Origin: Trichomonas vaginalis G3
Taxonomy: Eukaryota; Parabasalia; Trichomonadida; Trichomonadidae
Length of the DNA: 64,000 nt
Assembly (NCBI RefSeq): GCF_026262505.1
Contig: NC_067206.1
Span: 2,356,001 to 2,420,000, forward strand
Reading direction: 5' to 3'
Position 1 is the stretch's first letter, and each line of letters begins with the position of its first letter. Positions 39,820-51,987 of this stretch are shown here, piece by piece. The notes under the pieces were generated by a model. The model did no database searches, was not told where the DNA came from, and saw only the letters and a list, made by a program, of their open reading frames with translations. A program made the position numbers and the translations under genes.

Positions 39820-40676
39820 TATGATGTAATAAGCAATTTTCAAATCATTGATTTTTTTTAATATTTCCGAATCACATTGAAATTTTCTTGAAAATCAATG
39901 AAAAGACGGCAGCATTTAGGAATATAATGATTTTTTTGACTCTTGGCATTACTCGTTTTAATACAAAGTTGGAGAGGTGTTCACAAGAAAAATATTAAAA
40001 GCCAAATAGTTAGTGTTGATGAAATTTGTTTACGATCATTAGAAATCGATTACTGGAGTTTATAAAATAGCACATAAATGAAAACAGGACTACTCATTGA
40101 AAAACATCTGTAAGTCTTGCTTTTCAAAACCCTAAAATAGAATCACGATAAATCTAATCTCCAAGTTGACTAATGAAACACTTTGACATTACAAAACTAT
40201 GATCTTCTAGATATTTGTTTATTAAGTCAAAAAGAGCGCTTCAGTTTGAATTCGATACAATTCAAAGGATTAATTGCTAGAAAACTAACTTTGGCAACTT
40301 ATGCCGAGAAACAATTTCGTTAAATAAGATTCCAAAGAACGAATTAAAGTCGAAATACCAAAAAAATAAAATGTGATGTATAAACTTTACGGTGCAATAT
40401 TTGCATATGTTTTGAATTTGCATCAGAATATACTCATTGAGTTATAACAAATTCAAATGGAACTTCCAAATATAATCTAGTATTTCAGGTAATTTTTTCA
40501 AAAGATCACACCAGCTTTATCAATTTTTTTTTGAAAATTCGATCAATCAGATAAAGGGTGTTTGTTTTTGGCACGATGGTATTATCGCTATGAAAATTTT
40601 TCGACTATTCAATCAAATTTTTTTTTTCGACTTCAAGTCAAAAATTTGTTGATCTTCACTTTCCAAACAAATTGGA

Positions 40677-43161
40677 ATGACTAGCGATAGTATAATATCC
40701 AAGATAACATTATTCCTAAATACATTTAGAACAAAAACCAAGAAGGTATTATTAACAAAGGAACTCTAAATTCTCTCGCTAAAAACCAATTAAAAAACCC
40801 CGATGAATTTAACATTAAAGAATCAAAAAGTTCCATTCGCAAATGGTTCAGGATAGTAATCCAAATAAAGAACCTTTTATCTGGATCAGGTCAGGAGATT
40901 CCGAAAAATTCAAAATGACTGATTTTCAAAATTTCATAAAAAATGACCAGAAATTGTTGACTTATTAGGTAGTGATTACACCCATTATGGAATTACATTG
41001 TCAAGGAAGCAAAATCATTTCGATATCATTCTAATATTAGCAAAAATGAACTCAGAAGAGTTAATTAATACTACAATCATCCAAACATACATCAATGCGA
41101 TCGATAGATTAAGACGAATTTCGAATTGCAAAAAGATAGAATGGTCCGAATATTTATATCAACTTCCATGAAACAGCTAAAAATAATATTAAGAACAACA
41201 ACCTGTCAGCACAAAACAGTGTTGAAAAATACATTAGTGATTTTGTCAAGAATTTCAAAACGGGATACGTTCAAAAAGAAGGAGATTTAGAAGATGTTAT
41301 TGAAGTATTGTTCACATTGAGTACTGATGACGCAATTCAGGAATGATGCAATTGTGATTATGATAAATTTGGAATCAACTGGATTATCAATGAAAACGGT
41401 TTTACAATTTCTATATTTTTTTCGAAGAATTAGATAAATCAAAGGAAACAAAGGAATCTCAAAGAAAAGAGAATACTACAGAAAACAAACCAAGCAAGAA
41501 TACTAATGAAGCAAACACAACTCCTAAACCAACAATGAATGAGAATAAAAGTAATCCTAAACCAACAATGAATGAGAATAAAAGTAATCCTAACCAGCCT
41601 TCACCAAGAAATCCAGTTTCAAAGATATCTGTGAAAAAGATGGAATCTACAAACCGACAAGAGAAACCAGAGAATTTACCAAGCGTCTCATCCAGAAGAA
41701 AATCAATAGATGGACCCAGCCAAACAAATCCAACAAAGAAAATCGTTGTAAGTTCCACCAAAGCTAATGAAAATCAAAAAGTTGATTCTCCAAAACAAGA
41801 TAATGCAGCAAAGAAAAATGAAAAGCCAAATGAAATTCAACTTTCTCACCAACCATTGGACACTTCTCATTCACAAGTTATTCTCTAACAAACAATGTTC
41901 TCAGGATTTCTCAGTTAATAAACCAATTTCTCGTAGTGAGGAAACTTTTATTGTGAACATGAAAGCTTTTACCCATATTCTTATGAGATGTGTTCAAGAT
42001 CCTTGATCAATTCAACAAAATGAGAATTGCCAAAAAGTTCAAGCCAATGACATTTTCAAAAGAATATAGTGACATCATTCAAAAAACTTTGGAAGAAAAC
42101 TATACAAGCTTACAAAACATGAATTCTGAATGGAGGAAAAAGGTCCAAGATGAAATTTCATCAAAGCTTCTAAAGGAATGTTATAAAAAGAATTTCAGTT
42201 TTATAACTGGTAGTGGTCATAGAAATCCATTAATTGATCATGCATATAAATCATTGTCTGATGAAAGTGAATGTCCAGAAGAAAAATATTCACATATTGC
42301 TCTTGGCGCAGCAATAAAAGGAACTGGTCATGCAATTGTCATACTATCAATAAAAATGTATACTCCAAATATCAAGTTGATCACATCAAGAAATGAAATG
42401 ACGCTTCTCAGTCTGAAATTAACTAATGAATTTCGCGCTTCTCAAGGAAAACCTCCACTCTCTCTTAGCTTCGAATTATGCGGAATTGCGCAGCCTCATG
42501 CCGACTGGATGCTTGAAAATTCAAACATGAGCACCATGGATGCGAAGAGAGAATTCAAACAGATGTCAAGAAATTCAATGGCAAGTGAAAATGTTGCAGT
42601 TAATTCTTAACATTGATTTTCCTGTCGAAAAAGTTATTAATCAATGGATTAACTCTCCTGGACATAGAGCAAACATGCTGTCCAATACATCATCATATGG
42701 CTTTGCTTACGCAACAGACGGAATCTATTTCTATGCTATCCAATTATTCAGCCAGTATTTTGTTCCAAATAAGAACATATTTACCTCAAGATACGAGCTC
42801 ACACTACAGGCTTTGAATCTTATTAATGATTTTCGCGAAAAGAATGGAAAAATGCTGCTCAAATTAGATAATGATTTAGCGGAATTGCCAACAACAAGCT
42901 GATTATATGCTTCAAAAAGGTGATTGCGATCTCTCTTGTATTAATGAGAGATATAAGCAAATGAAACCTTTTAAGTCTGTTAGGGTAGTTGTAGGATACC
43001 ACGCTGGCCAGGAAAATTTGTTGAAGCAATGGTGAAAGGATGGATTGAAGAACCCAATAACAGAAAATCAATACTTAGTAATTCTTCTTCTTATGGTTTT
43101 GCTTATTATACTGATGGATATAATTTCAGTGGCTTGCAATTTTTTTGTTGAATATATGTAA
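40677..43161 (+). pseudogene. multi-CAP protein gene, copy B, frameshifted
   Basis: Same host gene as 29226-31719. Many one-base indels interrupt it. However, between about 41990 and 42610 one frame runs without a stop from the third CAP module into the fourth (KECYKKNFSFITGSGHRNPL), joining what copy A splits. This is the evidence that the two frames of copy A belong to one gene. No initiation difference: the same TCACTTTCC box precedes the ATG. Confidence 0.65.
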
Positions 43162-43574
43162 ATTGTTAATTTTTGAATTCTTTTATTGTTATTTCGTTTA
43201 ATAAGCGGAATTAATACCAATTATTACATTTGAAGAAATTCACAGCTAAATCTATTACATTGTATAAATCCACACCAATAAAATGCTTAATCAACAAAAG
43301 ATCAAATTGGTTTTAAGCTACATACAATGCTATTGGATTCATTCATAAACCACTTAACTAGAATGGCTCTTCCTAGGCTAGATTTGTTTGCGTTTTATGA
43401 TTTATTTTATTTATCGGCGCTACAATCCGATAATTATTGATATAAAACACAATCAAAATGTCACTTTTAATATCGGCAATAAGGTACCACCAAATACTTA
43501 AATACAAACGATACCCTAAAAATGTGCTATAATAAAATTTCAATGTTTGATGATGAATTGACCTATTTTAGATT

Positions 43575-44723
43575 TTGCTAATTTTATCGACTTTCTTAGC
43601 TATTCAGCTTTCCGAATATTGTGAAGCACCTAAAAAGACACCAACGCCACTTACGAACATGACACTTATTTATGCTTCAATCATGACAAGACACGGCCAT
43701 CGTACACCTGAATCTGCTTTATTAAATATAAACAGAGAGGTAGATGGTATTGCGATGAAGGAATCGAACTTTATAGAGAGGACGAAGAGCCATCGTTTTT
43801 GATTCATACAGGCACATATAATCCGTCAAATTATTCGTTTTTACCTAATTGTCAAGGTGGTGACTTAACAACCATCGAAGACGTCAGCTTAGAAATCTTG
43901 GCTCACTGTATAGAGAGATTACATCGATAAACTTCATCTTCTTTCTAAATATTACAACGAAACTGAATTTATGCCAAGTCCTCACCCGTAGATAGAGCTT
44001 CAAGAGTGCTTATGAATTTGTAAATGGATTTTACCCTCAGAATTTACAAAACAACATATCCACGTTGATGCTGGATTATCCAGAGCAAATCCATTGAATT
44101 TAGATGTACAAACATGCGAAGATTACAAGAAAGTTCGCACTGATTTCAGAAACGGACCAACTTACAATGAATATCTTGAAAAAGTTTGGCCTATACTCGA
44201 ACCAGCTGCCAAAATATTCAATCTTACTAAGACAGTTCCGCACTTGCGTTATTTATGCAGCTGGACCACAGCTTTCAACTGTGCAACTGATGCTCCAAGG
44301 CCAGACTTTTTCACAAAAGAATTTGTCGAAGCTTGCTTGGCGAACAGGTAATTTCCAAGTTTGGCGTTTACAACTCGAGCAAATACGGAAGTATCGGCGC
44401 ATCTCCTTTATTCAGGATGTTCTTCCATGATATCGAGACATCTATTCAAAGTGAAGAAAGCTCATCTACTACAGTGCTCATGATGCAACAATTGCTTCAA
44501 TTTTGACATCCTCAAGAAATTTTCTAAATTTGTGCCTCCGTACGCTTCCCACTTTGTAATTGAGCTGTATAGAGATGATAAACACTTCAAAGAACTATCT
44601 TCGCTTCTTTATTAACGGTGAGAATTTCAAAGTCGAAGGATTTGATGACTATCTAGTCCCATACGATGAATTTAAGAGAGAGCACTTCCGAAGTTAGTTT
44701 ATTGTAAGAATATTCCAGTCTAA
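43575..44723 (+). pseudogene. histidine acid phosphatase, copy B, frameshifted
   Basis: Same gene as 32130-33287, with the RHGHRTP motif intact but several one-base indels downstream. As in copy A, the signal sequence has no ATG in its own frame. Confidence 0.7.
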
Positions 44724-45104
44724 TTATATATTTATTAAATAATTTTATTATTTCGATTATTTTTCTTATCATTCTTCAAAATTTCTTAGCTTTATAATAA
44801 GAATTTCATACATTCAAAATAAAGACTTATGATTCTTTTCAAGCAATATTTTTGTATCAAAATAGATCCAAATTTGAACACAAATTGAAGAGGGCATTCA
44901 GAATAAGAGACCAATACCAAAAATAAACAATTCCTCAGATCTCTCAATCATACTGTCGTTCACAATTCCAAATGACAAAAATGTGTGCATTGAAAAAAAA
45001 TTTCCAAAAAAACAAATTTTAACGGTTACATGATGTATACAAATAATTCAATAACAATAGTGATTTCAGAGAAATAATCATCGTTTTCTCTCAAAAAAAT
45101 TTAA

Positions 45105-45253
45105 ATGGGTAATCTCTACACCGACCTTCTACAGGTTGGTGCGAGTATGCTGATTCTTATTGTATAGGATGGTTACTCCAGAAACTTCAAATCGTTACCG
45201 CTGCAGAATTTGGAAAAGCAAATAAATTATGTTCAAAAGTCGGACTTCCATTC
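45105..45253 (+). pseudogene. efflux-carrier-like gene, copy B, truncated
   Basis: Repeats the first roughly 50 codons of the gene at 33674, with one base missing in the second membrane segment. It is cut at 45253 by an abrupt change to Maverick capsid sequence, at a different point from the Maverick insertion in copy A. Confidence 0.65.
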
Positions 45254-46339
45254 TGAACAGTACAAACATAGTATCTGCATGTTTCATTGCAGTTGTTAAG
45301 GCAATATCTGTTCTTGCACCTGGGTCAGCACTTTGGTTTCCAACTTCACCTGCAAAGTCTTTGACAGATATTTGGTGTATAGGGAACATAAGTGGAACTG
45401 CAATATATTTGGCAGCTAAAGCATTTGAAATATCTGGGTCCAACATATAGACTGCAAGTCTGCTTTCTATTCTCTTGCATTCAACTTTTCGCATGTGAAC
45501 TTAACTGGGTCCCAAGCAGTTCCAGCAGCATTGAAATAATAGTTTACTTCAGTGTTGAGGTTTGAGAAACCAAAGTCTAAGTCAACTTTGTCTTTGCAAA
45601 AGTCACAGAACTTGGCTCCACCAGTTCCAGCTACAGTAAGAGTGAATGGGTCTTGCGTTGGTGCAATGACTAAGTTATTTTTGCTTGGAGTAAGTTCGAT
45701 AGAAATTTTTCCTGCCCAGTTTGGCAAGTATCTTAAAAAACCTGAAGATGAGGAAAGATGACAAAGGAACTCTAAGTTTCAATTTTACTTTGGTTACTGC
45801 TGCTGCAGTTTGTCCAGAAAGGTCAACATAAACTCCTGGAACGTTAGGGTCAAGTCTTCTTATTTTCTCAATAGTTGCATACTGGTCTGTTTGTTCTCTA
45901 GCTTGTGGTTGTACTGAGTTTCTCAAAGCGAACCATTCATAGTTTGCCCATGTTACTGTTTGAACTAAGTCAGAGTTAGAATATATCTTATATCCCATGA
46001 AAACTTCTGGAGCATATTGGTATCCGACATAGAAAATTCCATTGCAACCTTTCTTGTCAGACAACTTGGCAGAAGGTTTTATTTCAATGTCTTGTTCCAC
46101 GTATAAGAAAGAGTTGTCAATAGAAATTATATGAACCTGTCGCAAGCAATATCTACTGTTGTTGAAGAACCTTCTCCAAACTCACCTACGTTTCCATAAG
46201 AAAACAGCAGTTGTATATTCGTAAGTTCCAGGAACTATTTCTGACCTTCTAATGGCATTGTCGCATTCGTTATACCATTCGGAAACATTTCCATTCATGG
46301 CATCCAAAACTGTTGCGTTATATTCTGAGCGGCGTACAT
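45254..46339 (-). pseudogene. major capsid protein, family 1, copy C, N-terminal part
   Basis: Matches 22490-23582 closely and includes the double-jelly-roll segments GIFYVGYQYAPEVFMGYKIY and NWAGKISIELTPSKN. It is truncated by the junction at 45254 and broken a few times. Confidence 0.7.
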
Positions 46340-46371
46340 TTCATATGGGTAAAAATATAGAATAGTTGGGT

Positions 46372-49300
46372 TTATGTGTCATAATAGAACCCACGTGGAC
46401 CAAGCTTTACTTTCTTCCTGACTGAGTTTTTAACTCTTCTTTTTCCTTCATTGCCACTACTTTCACTAGATGAAGTTACTTCTTCACTACTTTCACTTTG
46501 TTCTACTCTTCTCTTCTTCTTTGGTGTCGCTTTTGGTAACTTGCCCTCTGCTTCAAGTTGTTGCATCTTTGCCTCATGTTCACCTAGTATGTTGTAAATT
46601 TCCCATGTCCTTTTTGCCTTTGGGCTCTGGTCGCCCATCTCAGGTAACCTATATCCTAGAAAGAGTTTGTCATAGTTTGTATTTGAGTCTTCGCGTATTG
46701 TTTGCATGACTCTGTCCTGAGTTTCCGGTTCAAGCTCTTCAAACAGTGCCTGTCCATATGGAATAAGCTCGTTTCCAAATATATGTTTTGTAGCCATTCT
46801 GGTTTTCTTTCCATGTTACCAACTATATCTTTTGTGAATGGGAAAGCTTTTACCCAATCTTTCAGTCTTGCGTCGTTTATTTCTGTAGTTGGTTTTATTT
46901 TGTCAAGGAACATGTTTTTCAATACTAACATTTCATTTGGTACTGTCCATTTGAGTTTTCTTAAATATTCATCCCTTCTCAGGTCATTGTCTGCAAAGTA
47001 AGTTTTTATGACATTTTGTAAACTTTCGTTTGCAAGGTCATGTACAATAGGTTCTCTTCCTTCTCCCTCCCTAACTTTCTTTCTAAACTCTTCACCAAAT
47101 ATACCATCTCTATGGTTCTGTGTAGTTCTTTGAGATAAATGTTCTAGAACGTCAGGTGTTATATTTCCATCAGCCATGTTCATTTCATACTGGTCCAAAA
47201 TATCTGCATGTTTCATATCTTTCAATGGCATTAAAGCCGCGCTTAAAATACCAGCTATATCTGGTTCACCATTGACTTCCATTGCGTCTACAACTTCTTG
47301 GAATTGTGGTTGTAAGTTTATGAACCACCTATCCGAGTTAGCTTTATGACCCCATCTCATTGTAGTTCCATCGTCTGCAGAAACAAAAGTAGGTTTGTTT
47401 CCATCTTGGCTAGGTTCTGAATGAACTTTAAACAATGTTTCATTTCTATATGTTTTCTTGAAATTTAACCTTTTATTTTCACCGAGTTCATCAAAGATTG
47501 AACGTTAAATGCTCGTAAGTAAAAAGGGTTGTTGTATTTGTGTACATTTTCTTTCAGTGCTTCCATTCTATGCTGAATATTTTCATCTGGTGTTGGAGTC
47601 TTTTGTATGTCGGCAAACATTTTTCGATATTCTTCTACTATGTCAGCCGAATTTTTTTTAGACTCTTGGAAATATTCCATATTCTCCGCATACTCTTGTT
47701 GAGGGTCAAGATTTTTCGGCTGTTCCAAATCTTCATCTAGTTCTGTGAAGTTAGTTTCCAAAGGAGTGACTTGTTCGTTTCCTTCAGGCTCTTCTAGCTG
47801 TTGTTGCTGAACTATTTCTTCCATGTCTGGTTGTATCTGAACTAGTTCTTCCTGTGGAGTTTCTTGTACCTCATCTGCTGGCATTTCATATATTCCGAGA
47901 CCGTTTTTAACAACTTCCCTTTCTAAGTCATCCGGACTCATAAACCTTTCTTCTTTCGTTCCGTCTCTATTTTTTACGCGTTTCATGACGGGAGTTGAAT
48001 TGTCATTTAGCTCTGACATCAAATATCTCGGAGTAAATTCAGTCATGTCATTTGGATGATATGCTATTAAATCATATCCCTTAGCGAGCTTGTATTTTCC
48101 AGGTTTGAAATTATATCCCATTTGGTGCTGAACCATAAAGCTAAATAGGTTCGGGTCAGTATTTCCATCCTTGAACTTTCTAATAGCTTCTTTATATCTG
48201 TCACTAAAGTCAATACTATCTGGGTAACCATAGTCTTCTTTAAGCATTTTTAAGAATTCTTGGTTTCCTTGTTCTCTACTTCTTTTATGTCCTTGCTCTG
48301 GTTGTGGAGGTGGTTGTTGTGCAGGGTTTTGAACTGTTGGTTGTTGTGCAGGGTTTTGAACTGTTGGTTGTTGTGCAGGGTTTTGAACTGTTGGTTGCTG
48401 TGCTGGTTGTTGTTGTTGTTGTGTTGGTTTTGGTGCATGCCTGTGTCTGTGTCCATGTGACGATGTAAATGTGTTAGGTAGTCCTGGTGCAGGTGCTTCT
48501 CTTGGAGGGTTTGGTGGTATATAAGTTCCACTAGCTAGTATATAAGTTCCACCAGCTGGTATATAAGTTCCACCAGCTGGCACATATGTTCCATCTGCAG
48601 CGTAATGTCCTACCTGACTTTTCGTTTTTAAGAAAGCATTTACTAGGTCTGTTTTGGTCTGTTGTAACTCTTTTTCTTGACTTTTCACAACAGTTGCTCT
48701 AACGGCGTCATAGGCACTTTGAACTGCCTGTCTCGTTGCTGCATCTGTTATTTTCGTCATATTTTGTGCTACTTCTCTTAACTCTTTGTCGAAACCTTCA
48801 GACTTCAGTTTCTTTCCAGATGAGAAGTCGTTCACTTGTTTCACCTTACTATGAAGATCTTCGAAGGCGTTCTTAAAGTCAGCATTTGTTAAAGCTTCAT
48901 TTGAACTGTCTTCATCCGCTTGTATTTTTGTCCTTATTGACCCTATAAGCTGGGCTGCTTTAGCGTTGGCTTGGGCATCTAACCAGTCATTGTTAGCTTT
49001 TATATATTCTGCGCTTTTCATTGCCTTTTGCATGGCTGCGTCGTTATTTTTACTTTCTTGTGCTAAGTTTTCATACTGTACGGTTTGGTTTTGCAACTGT
49101 AAAAGTTTTTCTGCCTTTACATTTGCTTCAACTTCTTTTTTATACTCATCGCTATCCATATATGTCTTCAGGGCTTTTTGTTTTATCTCTTCATCTTTCA
49201 GTACTTTATATTGAGTAGTATGGTTTTTCAAATTTATGACATCTTGTTCCATTTTTGCTACTTCTGCTGCTTTTTCTGACACTTTTTTCGCATATTCCTC

Positions 49301-49735
49301 TGTACTTAGTTCTTTCAGTTGTTCTTCTTTCTTCTTTTTCTCTACGTTTAACTCATTGAGTTTCTTTGTGTGTCTGTCATATTCTAGTTTCTTTTCGTTT
49401 TCACTTATTTGCTTCTGTATGTCTATGTTTGACTTTTTGACATCTGATATTTGATTTTTGAGTGAACTCAAATTCATTTGACTTTGAGGGTTATATGCTG
49501 TTCCGTCTGCAGCTCCACCATAGCCTGCCATTTTCGCTAAAAGTGCCGCTCTTAAACCTCCACTCTGTGCACCAATGACTCGGTTTAAAAGCATAGGATT
49601 GCTTGACATTTGTTGCAACATAGTGGGGTCATTCAGCATTTGTTGTTGCAACTGTTGTTGTGGTGTTAGTCTTACTATTGGATGTTTCAATGCTCTCTTC
49701 CTCTTACGTATATTCTTACGTAGCTTACGTGGCAT
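46372..49735 (-). pseudogene. long coiled-coil virion-type protein, copy C, nearly whole
   Basis: The best copy of this gene, about 1100 codons with one or two breaks; the first 756 residues are open. Basic head (1-25), Gln/Met-rich segment, coiled coil (about 85-380), four GTY-type repeats, His patch HGHRHRHA, three QQPTVQNPA repeats, then a globular part with two acidic Gln-rich segments. Compared with copy A it has an extra Ser/Lys-rich segment near 46450-46540 (SSEEVTSSSESSG). The neighbouring capsid gene supports a virion role (inference). Confidence 0.7.
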
Positions 49736-49762
49736 TTTAAGTGAAGTTAAAAAGCGGTTTTA

Positions 49763-49824
49763 TACTAAACATCTTCGGGGCTAGAGGGCGCAACGCGCCT
49801 GGAAGCCCCAATACCTTTTTTTTT
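49763..49824 (-). repeat. Right terminal inverted repeat, copy C, with hairpin
   Basis: The same end as at 28283-28366, but its inner stem is GGCGC (49787-49791), loop AAC, GCGCC (49795-49799). The outer arms are GGGGCT (49777-49782) and AGCCCC (49804-49809). It shows a third compensated version of the hairpin. Confidence 0.8.
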
Positions 49825-49836
49825 GTTGTTGTAGAT

Positions 49837-50938
49837 TTAACTCTTTGAGTTATGTGAATGAAGAAATTCGATTAATTCTGCATTATTAATAGAAATTGCA
49901 CAATCAAGAAGTGTTTCTCCATTGTTATTTGTTTCATTAATATTTGCACCGTGTGAAATAAGAAACTCGATCATATCTAATTCACTAAAATATAGTGCTT
50001 GAAAAATGGGTGTGTTTCCAAATAGATCTTTTGCATTAATGTTGGCTCCATGTGAAAGGAGAAGTTCGACTATTTCTATAGATTTGTTATGAACTGCAAA
50101 AAAGAGAGGTGTTTGCCCGTTAATATTTTTTTTCATCGATACTTGCACCGTGGGAGAGAAGAAGTTCAACAATTTTTTTGTGTTCAGAGTTTGTTGCAAG
50201 ATGAAGAGCTGTTAGTTCATCGCAATTTTTTTCATTAATATTTGCCCCATGCAAAAGAAAAAGTTCAACTATTTCTTTATTTCCGCGTATCGAGGCAAAA
50301 TGAAGAGCTGTATTTTCATCATTCATTTTTTCATTGGCATTTGCACCATGTGAAAGAAGAAGTTCAGTTATTTCTTTATCATCATTGAACAAAGAATAGA
50401 AAAGAGCTGTACATTCCTCATTAATTATTTCATTGGGATTTGCACCATGTGAAAGAAGAAGTTTAATTATTTCTTTACAATTATAAATCATGGCATAACC
50501 AAAAGGAGTTTTTTCATCAAAATCTTTTTCATTGATATTTGCGCCATGTGAAAGAAGAAGTTCAGATATTTCTATACAATTATTAATTGCTGCAAAATGA
50601 AGAGCTGTTTTGTTGTCATAACATTTTCCATTGACATTTGCACCATGTGAAAGAAGTAATTCGGCTGCCTTTTTATTATTTCTTAATGATACCTGATGAA
50701 AAGCTGTTATGCCATTTTTATCTTTTCCATTGATGTCTGCACCAAGCGAAATGAATAATTCGAAAAGAGATGGAATATTAAACATCGGAGAATAAATAAA
50801 GCATTTGTCAACATCATTAGATTGGTCGAAATAAACTAAAAATGCTTCAAGATTATTATATTCTCCACAATAATCTAAATCAATCTCTATATCATACTCA
50901 TTCATCAAGAATGTAACAAAAATACAACTTGGCTCCAT
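49837..50938 (-). pseudogene. ankyrin-repeat protein, host, one frameshift
   Basis: A short N-terminal domain of the trichomonad ankyrin type (MEPSCIFVTFLMNEYDIEID...) is followed by about nine ankyrin repeats of the pattern TALHFA...EIxELLLSHGANINEK. Ankyrin repeats bind proteins, and this family is very large in Trichomonas. The frame shifts once, at an eight-T run (50126-50133) near repeat 7; the repeats continue in the other frame to a stop at 49837. The shift may be a sequencing slip or a real mutation. Its 3' end lies about 12 bp from a Maverick end, so the insertion probably supplied or altered the last codons. Confidence 0.85.
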
Positions 50939-51094
50939 AATAATCCTGTCATGGTGGCTGTTTGTATCCCCTAGTATTTTCCTCTTGAATCTCTTTTTCT
51001 GTCGAAATTAAATTCAAATCTCAGAAGTAGAAGTGAATAATCGACTTATTACTGCTATTATACGAATAAATAAATTCATTATATTATTTTTATT

Positions 51095-51180
51095 AGTTAG
51101 TATACAAGTCATGGGTACGGCGGCACTGCGTTCCACCTTACCCAATACTTGTGAATTTGACACTTTACAAAGCCGCCAAC
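51095..51180 (+). repeat. Family 2 left terminal repeat, copy 2
   Basis: It opens AGTTAGTATACAAGTC and carries the inverted pair GGGTA and TACCC about 25 bases apart. The same region in the 33882 copy keeps a similar pairing with other bases. Confidence 0.65.
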
Positions 51181-51257
51181 CACTTCACTAACGAACTCAC
51201 TAATGTAAAAAATAAACGTTCTCACTATCGTTCTCACTAACGACTTCACTAATGTTC

Positions 51258-51542
51258 TCATAAATTTTCCTCAATATCTTCATCATCAGTGTTAACCCTA
51301 TTGTAGTCATACTTGAAGCCATAAACTTTCTCTAACTTCTTAACGTACAATTTACATAACTTACCTTCGTCATCGTATGGTTTAATGATATAACTATTTC
51401 TATCTTTATACACAGTCAATGAAAAGTCAACTGGTCTCGGATGTATTTGAAAGAACATGTTATGCTCAGGAAGGAAGAATAAATGTTTAAATGTATGTTT
51501 GTTATACTGTGGAATTCGAATGAGTTGCTTTTGTTCTGTCAT
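51258..51542 (-). CDS. conserved family 2 protein (94 aa), copy 2
   Basis: An open frame nearly identical to 34112-34396 (MTEQKQLIRIPQYNKHTFKH). Preservation of the frame in both copies supports a real protein. The leader TTTTTATTTGGATGTAA precedes the ATG. Function unknown. Confidence 0.7.
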   Translation of the reverse strand: MTEQKQLIRIPQYNKHTFKHLFFLPEHNMFFQIHPRPVDFSLTVYKDRNSYIIKPYDDEGKLCKLYVKKLEKVYGFKYDYNRVNTDDEDIEENL

Positions 51543-51640
51543 TTACATCCAAATAAAAATTTTCAGTAAAATAAAAAATAAACTTAAAAATTAATGATAT
51601 CACCACCCCACACGTATGAAAACATAGCGCAAAAATAAAT

Positions 51641-51694
51641 TTAGGTGAAGTGGTGAGATCTCACCTCTTTTTTCACCTGTTTTTTCACCCTGTT
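51641..51694 (+). repeat. Family 2 intergenic module, copy 2
   Basis: Same palindrome GGTGAGATCTCACC with two following TTTTTTCACC repeats as at 34497-34550, at the same relative place in the element. Confidence 0.85.
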
Positions 51695-51706
51695 GAATTC
51701 ATTGCT

Positions 51707-51939
51707 TTATAACTCTCTTCCTTTCTCCAACTCTTCTAACTTCTTCTTAAGTTCAGCAATGTTGTCCTCATGAAGTTTAATCTTCTAATTCCTTCTCTAT
51801 CTAATGGTTGCTTTATCTTTCTAAACTGAACTCTACCATCCTTCATAGTATGAATGTAAAAACCTTCTGGAATAGTTCCTGATTTAATGTATTCTACCAA
51901 AAACTTTTGTTTCATTGCTTCAGTGACTTTATTTGTCAT
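51707..51939 (-). pseudogene. small family 2 protein, copy 2
   Basis: From the ATG at 51939 it encodes MTNKVTEAMKQKFLVEYIKS, a beta hairpin and a basic end, with a helical charged C-terminal region in the last 70 bases. About one break near its end. Leader TTTTTATTTGATTGAA. Not recognised. Confidence 0.5.
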
Positions 51940-51987
51940 TTCAATCAAATAAAAATTTTAATATTAAATAAAAATAACGTTATTTTT

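Larger units (their letters stand above)
39826..45253. repeat. Second copy of the host locus 28373-33824 (copy B)
   Basis: The whole host stretch is repeated in order: intergenic DNA, multi-CAP gene, acid phosphatase and the start of the efflux-carrier-like gene. Differences from copy A are nearly all one-base insertions or deletions (about a dozen in the first 850 bp, almost no substitutions). The copy ends abruptly at 45253, where family 1 capsid sequence begins. See the finding on assembly. Confidence 0.85.
45254..49824. mobile_element. Family 1 Maverick right-end fragment, copy C
   Basis: It contains part of the capsid gene, the long coiled-coil gene and a right terminal repeat. It is the best-preserved family 1 copy here, with only a handful of breaks. 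It lacks the cargo gene and the 26829-27262 region, going straight from the coiled-coil gene into the terminal repeat. The left part is missing at an abrupt junction. Confidence 0.8.

Noticed and set aside
36320-45253. Genuine tandem duplication of element end and host locus
   Set aside because: Not excluded, but the indel-only differences and mid-gene junctions on both sides fit an assembly artefact better.
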